Assembly (NCBI GenBank): GCA_020216805.1
Contig: JAIWNN010000099.1
Coordinates: 1-10,189 of the forward strand
Origin: Desulfarculus sp.
GTDB lineage: Bacteria; Desulfobacterota; Desulfarculia; Desulfarculales; Desulfarculaceae
Direction of reading: 5' to 3'
Length of the DNA stretch: 10,189 nt
Positions 1 through 6,878 of this stretch are shown piece after piece. The position numbers and the translations under genes are program-made. A model generated the notes under the pieces. The model did no database searches. It was given only the letters and a program-made list of their open reading frames with translations, and was not told the DNA's origin. Positions within the stretch are counted from its first letter, which is position 1; every line of letters begins with the position of its first letter.

Positions 1-1360
1 TGCCGGGATTGAGGATGTTGTTGGGGTCCAGCAGGCGCTTGATGGAGCGCATCAGCTCCAGGGCGTTGGCGTCGTGCTCCAGGTGCATGTAGGGGGCCTT
101 GGCCAGGCCCACCCCATGCTCGCCGGTCAGCGTCCCGCCCAACTCGCAGGTCAGGGCGAAGATCTCGTCGGCGGCCTTGTGCACGTTGGCCACCTGCTCC
201 GGGTCGCGGCGGTCGTACATGATCTTGGGGTGCAGGTTGCCGTCGCCGGCGTGGCCGAAGACCACGAAGGGCAGGCCGTAGCCCTCCACGATGCCGGCGA
301 TGCCGGTCAACAGCGCCGGCAGCTGGCTCATGGGCACCGTGACGTCCTCGCTGAGGTTGTAGGGCCGGAGCTGGCCGGCGGTGCTGCCGGCCTTGCGCCG
401 GGCCGCCCAGAGGGCCTCCGCCTGGTCGGCGGACTGGGCCATGTCGATCTTCTGGGCCCCGCCCTGGCGGAAGATCTCCAGCACCCGGTCCATCTGGTAG
501 TCGGCCTCGGCCGCGGTGTAGCCGTCGGTCTCCACCAGGAGCATGGCGTTGACCGGGGGCAGGTCCATGCCGCCCTTTTCGCGCAGCACCCGGATGGTGT
601 TCTGGTCCATGATCTCCATCACGCTGGGCACCACCCCCGAGTGCATGATCGCGGTCACCGCCCGGCCGGCGTCGTCCAGGGAGGCGAAGCTGGCCTGGCA
701 GGTGCGCGAGGCCAGGGGCTTGGGGCTGATCTTCAGGGTGATCTCGGTGATGACCCCCAGCACCCCCTCGCTGCCCACGAAGAGGCGGGTCAGGTCGAAG
801 CCGGAGACGCTTTTCATGCAGCGGCTGCCGGTGCGGGTCACCCGGCCGTCGGGCAGCACCACCTCCAGGGCCAGGACATAGTCGCGGGTCACGCCGTATT
901 TGGCGCCCCGGATGCCGCCGGCGTTGGTGGCCACGTTGCCGCCGATGGTGCAGACCTTGCCGCTGGCCGGATCGGGAGGGAAACAGAAGCCATGGGGGGC
1001 CAGGAGTTTTTGCAGGTCGGCGTAGACCACCCCGGGCTCCACCACCACCTGGCGGTCCACGATGTTCACCGCCAGGATGCGGTTCATGCGCACCAGATCC
1101 AGCACCAGCCCGCCCCGGGCGGGCACCACCCCGCCGGCCAGGCTGGTGCCGGCCCCGCGCGGGGTCACCGGGAAGCCGCTGGCGTTGGCCAGCCGGAGGA
1201 TGGCCGCGATCTGCTCGGTGGTGGTGGGCCAGGCGGCGGCCTCGGGCCGGTGGTCGTGGTCCGAGGCGTCGTAGGAGTAGGTGACCAGATCGATCAGGGA
1301 GTCGCTGTAGTTTTCCGCGCCCACGATCTCCTTGACGGCCTGTTTGTCATTGGCGTTCAT
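1..1360 (-). CDS. glcD: GlcD-like FAD-linked 2-hydroxyacid oxidase, C-terminus cut by the window edge
   Basis: Flavoenzyme of the glycolate/D-lactate oxidase family (vanillyl-alcohol-oxidase fold), expected to oxidise a D-2-hydroxyacid to the 2-oxoacid and pass electrons to an iron-sulphur partner or quinone pool. Seen: 453 full codons. The FAD-binding domain (about residues 40-180) carries PRGAGTSLAGG at 67-77 and TIGGNVATNAGG further on. The C-terminal oxidase domain carries FGHAGDGNLHP at 368-378 and GEHGVG at 413-418, both family hallmarks with metal/substrate-binding histidines. The frame ends in DPNNILNPG, which in this family lies only a few residues before the stop, so little is missing. 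The ATG start at 1358-1360 follows a GGAG about 10 bases upstream. The partner gene (glcE/glcF type or a Fe-S oxidoreductase) would lie beyond the left edge. The exact substrate (glycolate, lactate or another hydroxyacid) cannot be told from sequence. Confidence 0.93.
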   Translation of the reverse strand, partial: MNANDKQAVKEIVGAENYSDSLIDLVTYSYDASDHDHRPEAAAWPTTTEQIAAILRLANASGFPVTPRGAGTSLAGGVVPARGGLVLDLVRMNRILAVNIVDRQVVVEPGVVYADLQKLLAPHGFCFPPDPASGKVCTIGGNVATNAGGIRGAKYGVTRDYVLALEVVLPDGRVTRTGSRCMKSVSGFDLTRLFVGSEGVLGVITEITLKISPKPLASRTCQASFASLDDAGRAVTAIMHSGVVPSVMEIMDQNTIRVLREKGGMDLPPVNAMLLVETDGYTAAEADYQMDRVLEIFRQGGAQKIDMAQSADQAEALWAARRKAGSTAGQLRPYNLSEDVTVPMSQLPALLTGIAGIVEGYGLPFVVFGHAGDGNLHPKIMYDRRDPEQVANVHKAADEIFALTCELGGTLTGEHGVGLAKAPYMHLEHDANALELMRSIKRLLDPNNILNPG

Positions 1361-1401
1361 GCTTGGGCTGCTCCAGGCTGGTGTCGCTCCTCCCCCCGCT
1401 G

Positions 1402-1418
1402 GGCGGCCGGCGGCCGCC
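1402..1418. repeat. perfect GC hairpin in front of glcD
   Basis: GGCGGCC and GGCCGCC form a perfect 7-bp stem with a 3-base loop, 42 bases before the glcD start. It adjoins an AT-rich patch (1421-1440), but on the minus strand the T-run precedes the hairpin, so it is not an ordinary intrinsic terminator. It would sit near the 5' end of a glcD transcript if the promoter proposed at 1429-1457 is real. Confidence 0.45.
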
Positions 1419-1428
1419 GATAAAAAAT

Positions 1429-1457
1429 ATCATACAATTGACCCGCCTGCCTCCCAC
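1429..1457 (-). promoter_or_regulatory. weak sigma-70-like promoter candidate for glcD
   Basis: Read on the minus strand: TATGAT at 1434-1429 as the -10 box (5 of 6 consensus), a 17-base spacer, and GTGGGA at 1457-1452 as a poor -35 (3 of 6). It lies in the only AT-rich patch between the small ORF and glcD and would give a leader of about 60 bases. The -35 is weak, so it may need an activator or may not be used. Confidence 0.3.
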
Positions 1458-1485
1458 CATCTCCTTCGCTCCGGCTGGCAAATCA

Positions 1486-1623
1486 TTATCGGGCCGCCGC
1501 CCCGTTGCCGTTATTGACCGGCGTGCGCCAGGTCGGTTCGGCCAGGACGGCGTGGAGCACCGCCCACACGGCGCAGGCCACGAAGAACAGAGTGGCAAGC
1601 GGATTGGAGGTGACGGCCAGCAT
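1486..1623 (-). CDS. possible 45-residue single-span membrane peptide
   Basis: Not recognised. The frame from ATG at 1621-1623 to TAA at 1486-1488 encodes 45 residues: a short N-terminus, a hydrophobic stretch at about residues 8-27 (PLATLFFVACAVWAVLHAVL), then a polar tail rich in Asn, Gly and Arg. This is a plausible single transmembrane helix with a short polar C-terminal tail. An in-frame GTG lies directly before the ATG. The Shine-Dalgarno match (GGATGGGG) is poor and very close, and the start lies in the arm of a predicted hairpin (1622-1627 with 1658-1663), so translation could be gated by RNA structure. The reading frame stays open upstream to a TTG at 1698, but that part has no hydrophobic or family-like character. 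It may equally be a chance frame in GC-rich DNA. Confidence 0.33.
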   Translation of the reverse strand: MLAVTSNPLATLFFVACAVWAVLHAVLAEPTWRTPVNNGNGAAAR

Positions 1624-1733
1624 CACCCCATCCGGGCCGCGGCCTCCTCGCCTTGGTGGTGATACCCTCCCTCGGGGTTTAGCGCACCCTGTCCCCAAAC
1701 GGATCGACGGTGCGTGCCGCCTCCTTGCTGGCA
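1622..1733 (-). promoter_or_regulatory. hairpin-rich stretch, possible structured RNA leader
   Basis: Three stems lie close together if transcribed on the minus strand. TGCCGC (1715-1720) pairs with GC-T-GGCA (1727-1733). CGCACC (1683-1688) pairs with GGTGCG (1709-1714), continued inside by GTC (1691-1693) with GAC (1706-1708). ATCACC (1622-1627) pairs with GGTGAT (1658-1663) and includes the start codon of the small ORF at 1486-1623. The first two stems abut. I do not recognise a known riboswitch. Together with the ModE-like box just upstream (1766-1783), the arrangement resembles a regulated leader, but GC-rich DNA makes short stems by chance. Confidence 0.28.
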
Positions 1734-1765
1734 GTCGGTCCCGCCAACCCCTCGCCGGGCTGTAT

Positions 1766-1783
1766 CGTATATAACCTATAACG
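1766..1783. promoter_or_regulatory. ModE-box-like imperfect inverted repeat
   Basis: The minus strand reads CGTTATAGGTTATATACG: one half is CGTTATA, the known ModE half-site, and the other half is the related CGTATATA with one base fewer. It stands in an AT-rich island in otherwise GC-rich DNA, 24 bases past the stop codon of the ModE-like gene. Known ModE operators pair CGTTATAT-type halves. The uneven spacing here lowers confidence. If functional, it would regulate transcription leftward into the 1361-1806 gap and perhaps glcD. Confidence 0.35.
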
Positions 1784-1806
1784 GGCCAAGAAAATTAATC
1801 GGGAAG

Positions 1807-2196
1807 CTAACTCAGCTGGCGGCGGGAGATCCAATCGCGGAAGTCATCCACAAGACGCCAGAAATCGGCCACCAACTTCTCCCCGGCCGGGGTCAGGCGC
1901 GCCCCTCCCCCGCCGGGGCCTCCGGTCTGCTTGGTCACCAGCTCCTGGCCGGCCAGGCAGTTCATCTCCTCCACCAGGCCCCAGGCGTGACTGTAGCTCA
2001 TGCCCATGGACCGGGCCGCGGCCGAGAGGCTGCCGTGCTCCACGATGCGTTCCAGCAGGACCACCCGCCCCCAGGACAGGAAGGTCTTGCCGTTTTTCTC
2101 CAGCCAGAGACGGCCCTTGAGCTGCAGTCCATCCTGGCCCTGGCTGGGTCCGGCGGCCAGGGCGTTCTGGTCGATGGGCGCTTTGGCCTTGGGCAT
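1807..2196 (-). CDS. ModE-type winged-helix regulator lacking the molybdate-binding domain
   Basis: DNA-binding regulator, 129 residues, equivalent to the N-terminal domain of ModE (LysR-type winged helix). Seen: the helix-turn-helix lies at about residues 43-77 (EHGSLSAAARSMGMSYSHAW). The wing hallmark TGGPGGGGARLTPAGEKL at 91-108 matches the TGGKGGGGA..LT region of E. coli ModE closely. It ends at residue 129, where full ModE (about 260 residues) continues into two molbindin domains, so molybdate or tungstate must be sensed elsewhere or not at all. Such short forms are known and usually sit near Mo/W transport or cofactor genes; none is in view here. Start chosen at ATG 2194-2196 because GAGGGAAG lies just upstream. 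The frame is open to 2328, but that would run through the promoter at 2248-2276. Confidence 0.88.
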   Translation of the reverse strand: MPKAKAPIDQNALAAGPSQGQDGLQLKGRLWLEKNGKTFLSWGRVVLLERIVEHGSLSAAARSMGMSYSHAWGLVEEMNCLAGQELVTKQTGGPGGGGARLTPAGEKLVADFWRLVDDFRDWISRRQLS

Positions 2197-2247
2197 GGGC
2201 TTCCCTCGTGCGGGTTTGGCGGGAAAAACGGCTTTGACGATGGGACG

Positions 2248-2276
2248 ATTATAGTGGCAAGCCTGGTTGGGGGCAA
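2248..2276 (-). promoter_or_regulatory. strong sigma-70-like promoter of the ModE-like gene
   Basis: Minus strand: TTGCCC (2276-2271), a 17-base spacer, then a perfect TATAAT (2253-2248). Transcription would begin near 2241, leaving a leader of about 45 bases before the ATG at 2196. This supports the short start choice for the regulator. Confidence 0.7.
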
Positions 2277-2315
2277 TCGAGGCCGGCTGCGCCGGACAGC
2301 TCCAAGTCTCCGCCT

Positions 2316-2344
2316 TTGGCAACCTCAACGCCCTGCCCTATAAT
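2316..2344 (+). promoter_or_regulatory. near-consensus sigma-70-like promoter of the GT-C/TPR gene
   Basis: TTGGCA (2316-2321, 5 of 6), a 17-base spacer and a perfect TATAAT (2339-2344). A start near 2351 leaves a leader of about 28 bases with AAGGGGA at 2366-2372 before the ATG at 2379. The -10 box of this promoter and that of the divergent regulator gene are about 85 bases apart, so a protein bound between them could affect both. Confidence 0.75.
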
Positions 2345-2378
2345 GGGATTCGCCCGTATCGCACCAAGGGGAAAGCCC

Positions 2379-5300
2379 ATGCCCTGGCTCGTCACCCTGG
2401 GCCTGATTTTGGTGGCCTGGCTGGCCCCGACCGGCCCAGCCCAGGCCGGCACCATCAGCCTCGGCACCACCGTCGCCGCCAGCGTGGCCGGCGGAATCCT
2501 CCGGGTGGAGGTGAGCCTGCTCAATCAGGGCGACGAGGCCGCGCACGATCTCACCCTGTCGCTCACGGCGGATGGAGAGCGGGTCCAGACTCCGGGGCCA
2601 TCGAGCCTGCCCCCCCAACAGCCTTGGCGCACAGTCCTGGATCTGCCCCTGAACCCGACCCTGGCCGGAACCTATCCCGCCCTGGTCGGGGTGATCTTCC
2701 ATGACCGCAACGGCCATGCCTTCAGCAGCCTGGCCCACGTCCTGTTCGACCTGGGGGTCTGCGCCCCCTCCCGGGTCAGCGCCCGGGGCCTGCCCGGCCG
2801 GGTGGCCGGTGATGGGGAAATTCGCTTCGAGCTGACCAATGCCGACCAAACGGCCCACCCCATCAGCCTGCGCCTCGCCGCCCCCCAGGAACTGACCCTG
2901 GACCAGCCTCGCCAAGTCCTCGTCCTGCCGCCCCAGTCCACGCGCGAGTTACGGGTGACCGTCCGCAACCTCGCGGCCCTGGCCGGGGCCAGCTATCCGG
3001 TGCTGCTGCTCCTGGAGTACGACCATGACGGCCGCCACCACAGCGCGGTGGGCGTGGCTCCGGTCACGGTGGAGAATCCGCCCGACCTGGTGGGAGCGGC
3101 GGTCCCCTTCCTCTACGCCTTGGCCGGGCTGCTCCTGGTCGCCATGGTTTGCCTGCAACTGCGGGCCCGCCACGCCCCCGGGCCGGACCCCATGGCCCAT
3201 CACCGCGCCAGCCGCTGGCCCCAGGCCGTGGTGGACCTGGCGGTGCTTTCGGGCTGCCTGGGGTTGCTGTTATGTTACTTCCCGCCCCATCTGCTCCTGC
3301 TGGACACCATCACCACCGGCGGGGACACCGGCAGTCATTTCCTGACCGCCGAATACCTGGCCCGCCACCTGCTGCCCCAGGGCCGGGTGGTGGGCTGGTT
3401 CCCTGGCAACCTGGCCGGCTTCCCCCTGTTCCAATTCTACTTCCCCCTGCCCTTCCTGATCATGGCCGGCCTGTCCTATCTGGGCCTGCCGCTGACCATC
3501 GCCTTCAAGCTGGTCTCGGCCGCCGGGGCCTTCCTCATCCCGCCGGCCGCCTATCTGGGCCTGCGTCTGGCTGGCCGGCCCTTCCCCGCCCCGGCCCTGG
3601 CCGCCGCCTTCAGCCTGCTGTTCCTGTGCAACGAGACCAACTCCATGTGGGGCGGCAACCTACCCAGCCTGTTGGCCGGCGAGATCGGCTATTCCATCGG
3701 CCTGGGCCTGCTCATGGTCTACCTGGGCGCGGTGCAGGGCGACATCGACCAACGCCGACACCCGATCCGCAACGCCTTGCTCCTGGCCCTGGTGGGCCTG
3801 GCCCACGGCTGCACCCTCCTCTTCGCGGTGCTGGCCGGGTTTATCTGGCTCTTTCACCACGACCTGGTCCGACGCGGAGCCCACCTGCTCAAAATCTACG
3901 CCCTGTCCTTCTGTTTGCTGGGCTTCTGGATCGTCCCCCTGATCCTCTTCGCCGGCTACAACACCACCCACAACATGGTCTGGATCATCGAACGCTGGCA
4001 GGAGGCGCTGCCCCCGATCTTGGCACCACTCATGGTCCTGTGCCTGGTCCATCTGGCCTGGGGCGTGACACGCTGGCTTAAGGGGCGGGCCGGTCTGGGC
4101 GGGGCGGGCCTGCACCTGGGCTTCATCGCCTTGAGCCTGGTGCTGTACCTGGCGGCCTTCCACCTAAACGTGATCGACATCCGCTTCCTGCCTCTGGCCT
4201 GGTTGGCCCTGGTCCCCTGGGCGGCCTCGGCCGGGGCCGACTTCTCCCGCGCCCTGACCGGCCGGATGTTGACGCCCCTTTTGGGCCTGGCGCTCTGTTT
4301 GCTCTGGGTGGCCCACTGGGTGGAGTACATCCCCAAGTGGGCGCAGTGGAACTATCGCGGCTACGAGTTGGCCCAGGGTTGGCCGGATTTCAAACGTCTT
4401 AATGACTATCTCCAGGGGGGGTTGGGCGATCCCCGGGTGCTGCACGAGCACGCCGACCGCCTGCAAAGCCTGGGCACCACCCGGGCCTTCGAGAATCTGA
4501 TGCTGTTCTGCGGCCGGGCCGGCATGGAGGGGCTCTACATCCAATCGTCGCTCAACTCGCCTTTTGTTTACTACCTCCAGTCCCAAACCAGCCAGACCCC
4601 CACCACCCCGCTGCCGGGCATCAACTACTCCCGCTTCGATCTGGTCGCGGCCCACGACCGAATGGTGCTCTACAACGTGGGCCAGTTCGTGGCCGTGACC
4701 GACGCCACCCGCCAGGCGGCCGAGGTCAGCCCGGGTTATCGCCTGGAAACCAGGATCGGCCCTTTCTCGGTCTTTCGGGTGGAGGGCAACCCCGGCCACT
4801 ACGTGACGCCCGTGGCCTACAAGCCAGTGCTGGTGGTGGGCGATGATTGGAAGCATCACGCCTTCCAGTGGTTCCGTCGGGGCGACTTCGCGGTCCCACT
4901 GGTCTTCCAGGACCGGGAGCGGCCCGGCGACCGCCAGCGTTTCGCGGCGGTGGTGCGCGAATTGCCGCCCGAGCTGCCCCGGGTGGCCCTGCCGCCCGCG
5001 CCGGAGGCGCGGGAGACCATCGGTCCGGACCGGATCGAGATCCATACCTCGGGCCGGGGGCCGTTGTTGATCAAGGTCAGCTACCATCCCAACTGGCGGG
5101 TGGAGGGGGCCGAGCGGGTCTACCTGGCCGCCCCGGCCTTCATGCTGGTCCACCCCACCGCCGACCGGGTGGTGTTGACCTACGGCCAGACCTGGCCCAA
5201 CTATCTGGGCCAGGCCCTGACCATCCTGGCCGGCCTCTGCCTGCTGCTCAACCTGCCCTGGTGGCGGGGGCTGTCCCTGGCGATCTGGCCGCGGGGCCTG

Positions 5301-5840
5301 GTCCTGCGCCCCCTGGAAACCGCGACCTCCGGCCTGGAGGCTCTCCTGGCCCGGCCCCTGGCCTGGCTGGGCCGCCACGCCCTGACCGCCGGCCTGGCCG
5401 GGTGCCTGGTCCTGGCCGGACTGCTGGGGCTGTATCTGCACCTGGGCGGCAAGGTGGACGCGGGCATCGCCCTGCAACGCGGCCTGGAGCGCTTCCGCGT
5501 CCAGGACTACGCCGGAGCCGAACCCTGGTTCCGCCATGCGGCCACCCGCTGGCCCTACTCCCCGGTGATCGACCAGGCCCTGAACCACTGGGCCCTGTGC
5601 TACCACCTGCGCCAGCAATACCCCGAGGCCCTGGCCATCCACCACCACCTGGTGGGAGCCTATCCCGAGTCCCCGGCCGCACCCGAGGCCCTCTACCACA
5701 TCGGCCAGGGCCAGCGCGCCCTGAGACGGTTGGATGAGGCCCGGCAGACCTATCAAGCGGTCGTGGAGCGATTCCCGGCCAGCGCCTGGGCCGGGCACGC
5801 CCGGGAGCGCCTGCGGGAGATGGATCGCGTGGGCAAGTAG
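2379..5840 (+). CDS. GT-C-like multi-span membrane protein (PTPS-related/YfhO-like) with beta-rich N-terminal domain and C-terminal TPR tail
   Basis: Probable membrane glycosyltransferase of the GT-C type, 1153 residues. Domains seen: a signal peptide at 1-23 (ends AQA); a beta-rich NEW3/CARDB-like region at about 24-235, probably two Ig-like repeats outside the membrane; a membrane helix at about 244-261; then a core of about ten hydrophobic helices (284-660). GGDTGSH at 314-320 gives the acidic first-loop signature of PTPS-related (PF10131-like) GT-C proteins. A soluble region (about 670-930) holds PLLIKVSYHPNWRVEGA, typical of YfhO-like C-terminal domains. Two more helices lie near 940-960 and 1000-1022, then about three TPR units (1029-1150). 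The ATG at 2379 has AAGGGGA upstream and lies after a strong promoter, which excludes the in-frame TTG at 2316. It is probably supplied with a lipid-linked sugar by the convergent GT2 enzyme (inference). Acceptor unknown. Confidence 0.85.
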   Translation: MPWLVTLGLILVAWLAPTGPAQAGTISLGTTVAASVAGGILRVEVSLLNQGDEAAHDLTLSLTADGERVQTPGPSSLPPQQPWRTVLDLPLNPTLAGTYPALVGVIFHDRNGHAFSSLAHVLFDLGVCAPSRVSARGLPGRVAGDGEIRFELTNADQTAHPISLRLAAPQELTLDQPRQVLVLPPQSTRELRVTVRNLAALAGASYPVLLLLEYDHDGRHHSAVGVAPVTVENPPDLVGAAVPFLYALAGLLLVAMVCLQLRARHAPGPDPMAHHRASRWPQAVVDLAVLSGCLGLLLCYFPPHLLLLDTITTGGDTGSHFLTAEYLARHLLPQGRVVGWFPGNLAGFPLFQFYFPLPFLIMAGLSYLGLPLTIAFKLVSAAGAFLIPPAAYLGLRLAGRPFPAPALAAAFSLLFLCNETNSMWGGNLPSLLAGEIGYSIGLGLLMVYLGAVQGDIDQRRHPIRNALLLALVGLAHGCTLLFAVLAGFIWLFHHDLVRRGAHLLKIYALSFCLLGFWIVPLILFAGYNTTHNMVWIIERWQEALPPILAPLMVLCLVHLAWGVTRWLKGRAGLGGAGLHLGFIALSLVLYLAAFHLNVIDIRFLPLAWLALVPWAASAGADFSRALTGRMLTPLLGLALCLLWVAHWVEYIPKWAQWNYRGYELAQGWPDFKRLNDYLQGGLGDPRVLHEHADRLQSLGTTRAFENLMLFCGRAGMEGLYIQSSLNSPFVYYLQSQTSQTPTTPLPGINYSRFDLVAAHDRMVLYNVGQFVAVTDATRQAAEVSPGYRLETRIGPFSVFRVEGNPGHYVTPVAYKPVLVVGDDWKHHAFQWFRRGDFAVPLVFQDRERPGDRQRFAAVVRELPPELPRVALPPAPEARETIGPDRIEIHTSGRGPLLIKVSYHPNWRVEGAERVYLAAPAFMLVHPTADRVVLTYGQTWPNYLGQALTILAGLCLLLNLPWWRGLSLAIWPRGLVLRPLETATSGLEALLARPLAWLGRHALTAGLAGCLVLAGLLGLYLHLGGKVDAGIALQRGLERFRVQDYAGAEPWFRHAATRWPYSPVIDQALNHWALCYHLRQQYPEALAIHHHLVGAYPESPAAPEALYHIGQGQRALRRLDEARQTYQAVVERFPASAWAGHARERLREMDRVGK

Positions 5841-5870
5841 GGTAAGGTCGAGGACTGTTCCCATAAACGT

Positions 5871-5886
5871 GATTAGCGGATTAGCG
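5871..5886. repeat. tandem duplication of GATTAGCG
   Basis: Two exact head-to-tail copies of an 8-base unit 30 bases after the stop of the GT-C/TPR gene. Probably a slippage scar; no function seen. The rest of the 5841-6072 gap holds the inverted-repeat element at 5930-6034 and no recognisable gene or intrinsic terminator. Confidence 0.6.
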
Positions 5887-5929
5887 ATTCGAACCAAGGC
5901 GGACGCCGAGCCCCGCGCAGAGTCTTTTT

Positions 5930-6034
5930 GTCATTGCGAGGAGCGAAGCGACGCGGCAATCTCTTCGCTCTCAATAACATGTTAAAATAATGCAATAAAA
6001 TCGCGAGAGATTGCTTCGCTTCGCTCGCAATGAC
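5930..6034. repeat. MITE-like palindromic element with GTCATTGCGAG ends
   Basis: The left arm (5930-5963) starts GTCATTGCGAG and ends CAATCTC. The right arm (6007-6034) is its imperfect inverse, lacking a few bases of the GAGCGAAGCGACGCGG middle. Between them lies an AT-rich centre with the perfect palindrome TAACATGTTA (5975-5984). This type of dispersed repeat (GTCATTGCGAGGAGCGAAGCGACG...GCAATCTC) is known in many copies in several bacterial genomes, including deltaproteobacteria. It sits between two convergent genes and could fold into a long hairpin on either RNA. No clear target-site duplication and no coding content were found. Confidence 0.82.
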
Positions 6035-6072
6035 CTCCAGAAACGCGCGCTGTGATCCTAATAGTGCTGGTC

Positions 6073-6804
6073 CTAGTCCTGAGGCGGCTTCAGGCCGCCA
6101 TCCACCGGCCGCCCCCGCAGATGGCAGCGCCACCACAGGCGTCCCAGCCAGGCGAAGCGGTAGAAGCCTTCGTGCGGCAGGCGGAAGCGGGAGCGGCGGG
6201 TGTCGTGGCAGGATACCGGCACCTCGGCCACGGCCTGGCCCTGGCGATGGGCGCAGTAGAGCAGGTTGGCCACGTAGGCGGTGTTCCAGTCGATAGCCTG
6301 GCGATTGGCCCGCAGCCACTCCAGACGAAAGCCCTTGGCCCCCAGGGAGTAGTCCTGATAGGGCAGGCCCAGGAAACGTCGCGCGCAGAGGATGTAGGCT
6401 CCGGAACCCAGGACCCGCCACCAGACCCGCTCCTGGCGGCCCTGCTGTTTGCTGCCCACCACCACCGCGTGGTTATCCAATAGTTCCAGCGCCCGGTCCA
6501 CGAACTCCAGGTCGGTGGAGAGGTCCAGGTCCAGGGTGATCAGCTTAGGCGCCGAGACCAGGTTCAAGGCGCGGACCAAGGCCCGGCCCGGCCCCCTCTC
6601 CGGAAGATGAAAGAAGCGCAGGCGGGGCTCCTGGGCGGCCAGCTCCGCCCCCAGCGCCGGGGTGGCGTCCGTGGAGCCGTTGCTGGCGATGATCAGCTCG
6701 AAGTCGGGCGTGATGTTCTGCAGGTGTTCCACCAGGCGCAGGCAATGGGGTCGCAGGAGGTCGGCCTCGTCCAGCACCGGGATGAAAACCGCGAACTCGG
6801 CCAA
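6073..6804 (-). CDS. family 2 glycosyltransferase, dolichyl/polyprenyl-phosphate sugar synthase-like
   Basis: GT-A-fold family-2 glycosyltransferase, 243 residues, cytoplasmic and without C-terminal membrane helices. Seen: FIPVLDEADLL at 7-17 (nucleotide-binding strand), SNGSTD at 41-46, and the metal-binding DXD within LDLDLSTD at 91-98 (D92, D94), matching the DPM1 type. LGAKGFR follows in the acceptor region. Family knowledge: such enzymes move a sugar from a nucleotide donor to a polyprenyl phosphate, which GT-C enzymes then use on the far side of the membrane. The convergent GT-C-like gene at 2379-5840 is a likely partner (inference). The start is a TTG at 6802-6804 preceded by GGGGGGAG six bases away; no ATG or GTG fits as well. 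It lies 74 bases after the cytochrome b gene on the same strand and may be read from its transcript. Sugar unknown. Confidence 0.88.
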   Translation of the reverse strand: MAEFAVFIPVLDEADLLRPHCLRLVEHLQNITPDFELIIASNGSTDATPALGAELAAQEPRLRFFHLPERGPGRALVRALNLVSAPKLITLDLDLSTDLEFVDRALELLDNHAVVVGSKQQGRQERVWWRVLGSGAYILCARRFLGLPYQDYSLGAKGFRLEWLRANRQAIDWNTAYVANLLYCAHRQGQAVAEVPVSCHDTRRSRFRLPHEGFYRFAWLGRLWWRCHLRGRPVDGGLKPPQD

Positions 6805-6878
6805 GCTTGGCTCCCCCCGAGGGTGTCCTTCGAATCCGATAACGCCGGCTTAACTCCGTCGGATCGGCGCGGAAGGAC

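Noticed and set aside
74..1423. 449-codon open frame on the plus strand
   Set aside because: It is the antisense shadow of the GlcD gene, rich in His, Gly and Ala with no domain; the minus frame has all FAD-oxidase motifs.
1622..1733. Moco (molybdenum cofactor) riboswitch
   Set aside because: Tempting because of ModE nearby, but I could not match the conserved core or stem order and no cofactor or transport gene follows; kept only as a generic structured stretch.
1676..1749. 22-codon peptide from TTG at 1749 on the minus strand
   Set aside because: TTG start with no spacing from the possible ribosome site, no features, and it overlaps the hairpin region.
2316..2378. N-terminal extension of the GT-C protein from TTG at 2316
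   Set aside because: The TTG is itself the -35 box of the promoter, and the ATG at 2379 has a ribosome site and begins a good signal peptide.
3149..4081. 310-codon plus-strand frame inside the GT-C gene
   Set aside because: Pro/Gly/Arg-rich translation typical of a +1 shadow in GC-rich DNA; no start signal.
4164..5897. 577-codon open frame on the minus strand
   Set aside because: Antisense shadow of the GT-C/TPR gene with low-complexity Q/G/H-rich translation, while the plus frame shows clear helices, YfhO-like and TPR signatures.
5924..5963. Intrinsic terminator at the inverted-repeat element
   Set aside because: The T-run lies before, not after, the hairpin on the plus strand, and the minus transcript would read A residues there.
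6834..6864. Terminator between cytochrome b and GT2 genes (ATCCGA/TCGGAT pair)
   Set aside because: Only 6 bp with a loop of about 20 bases and no following T-run; it does not rule out read-through into GT2.
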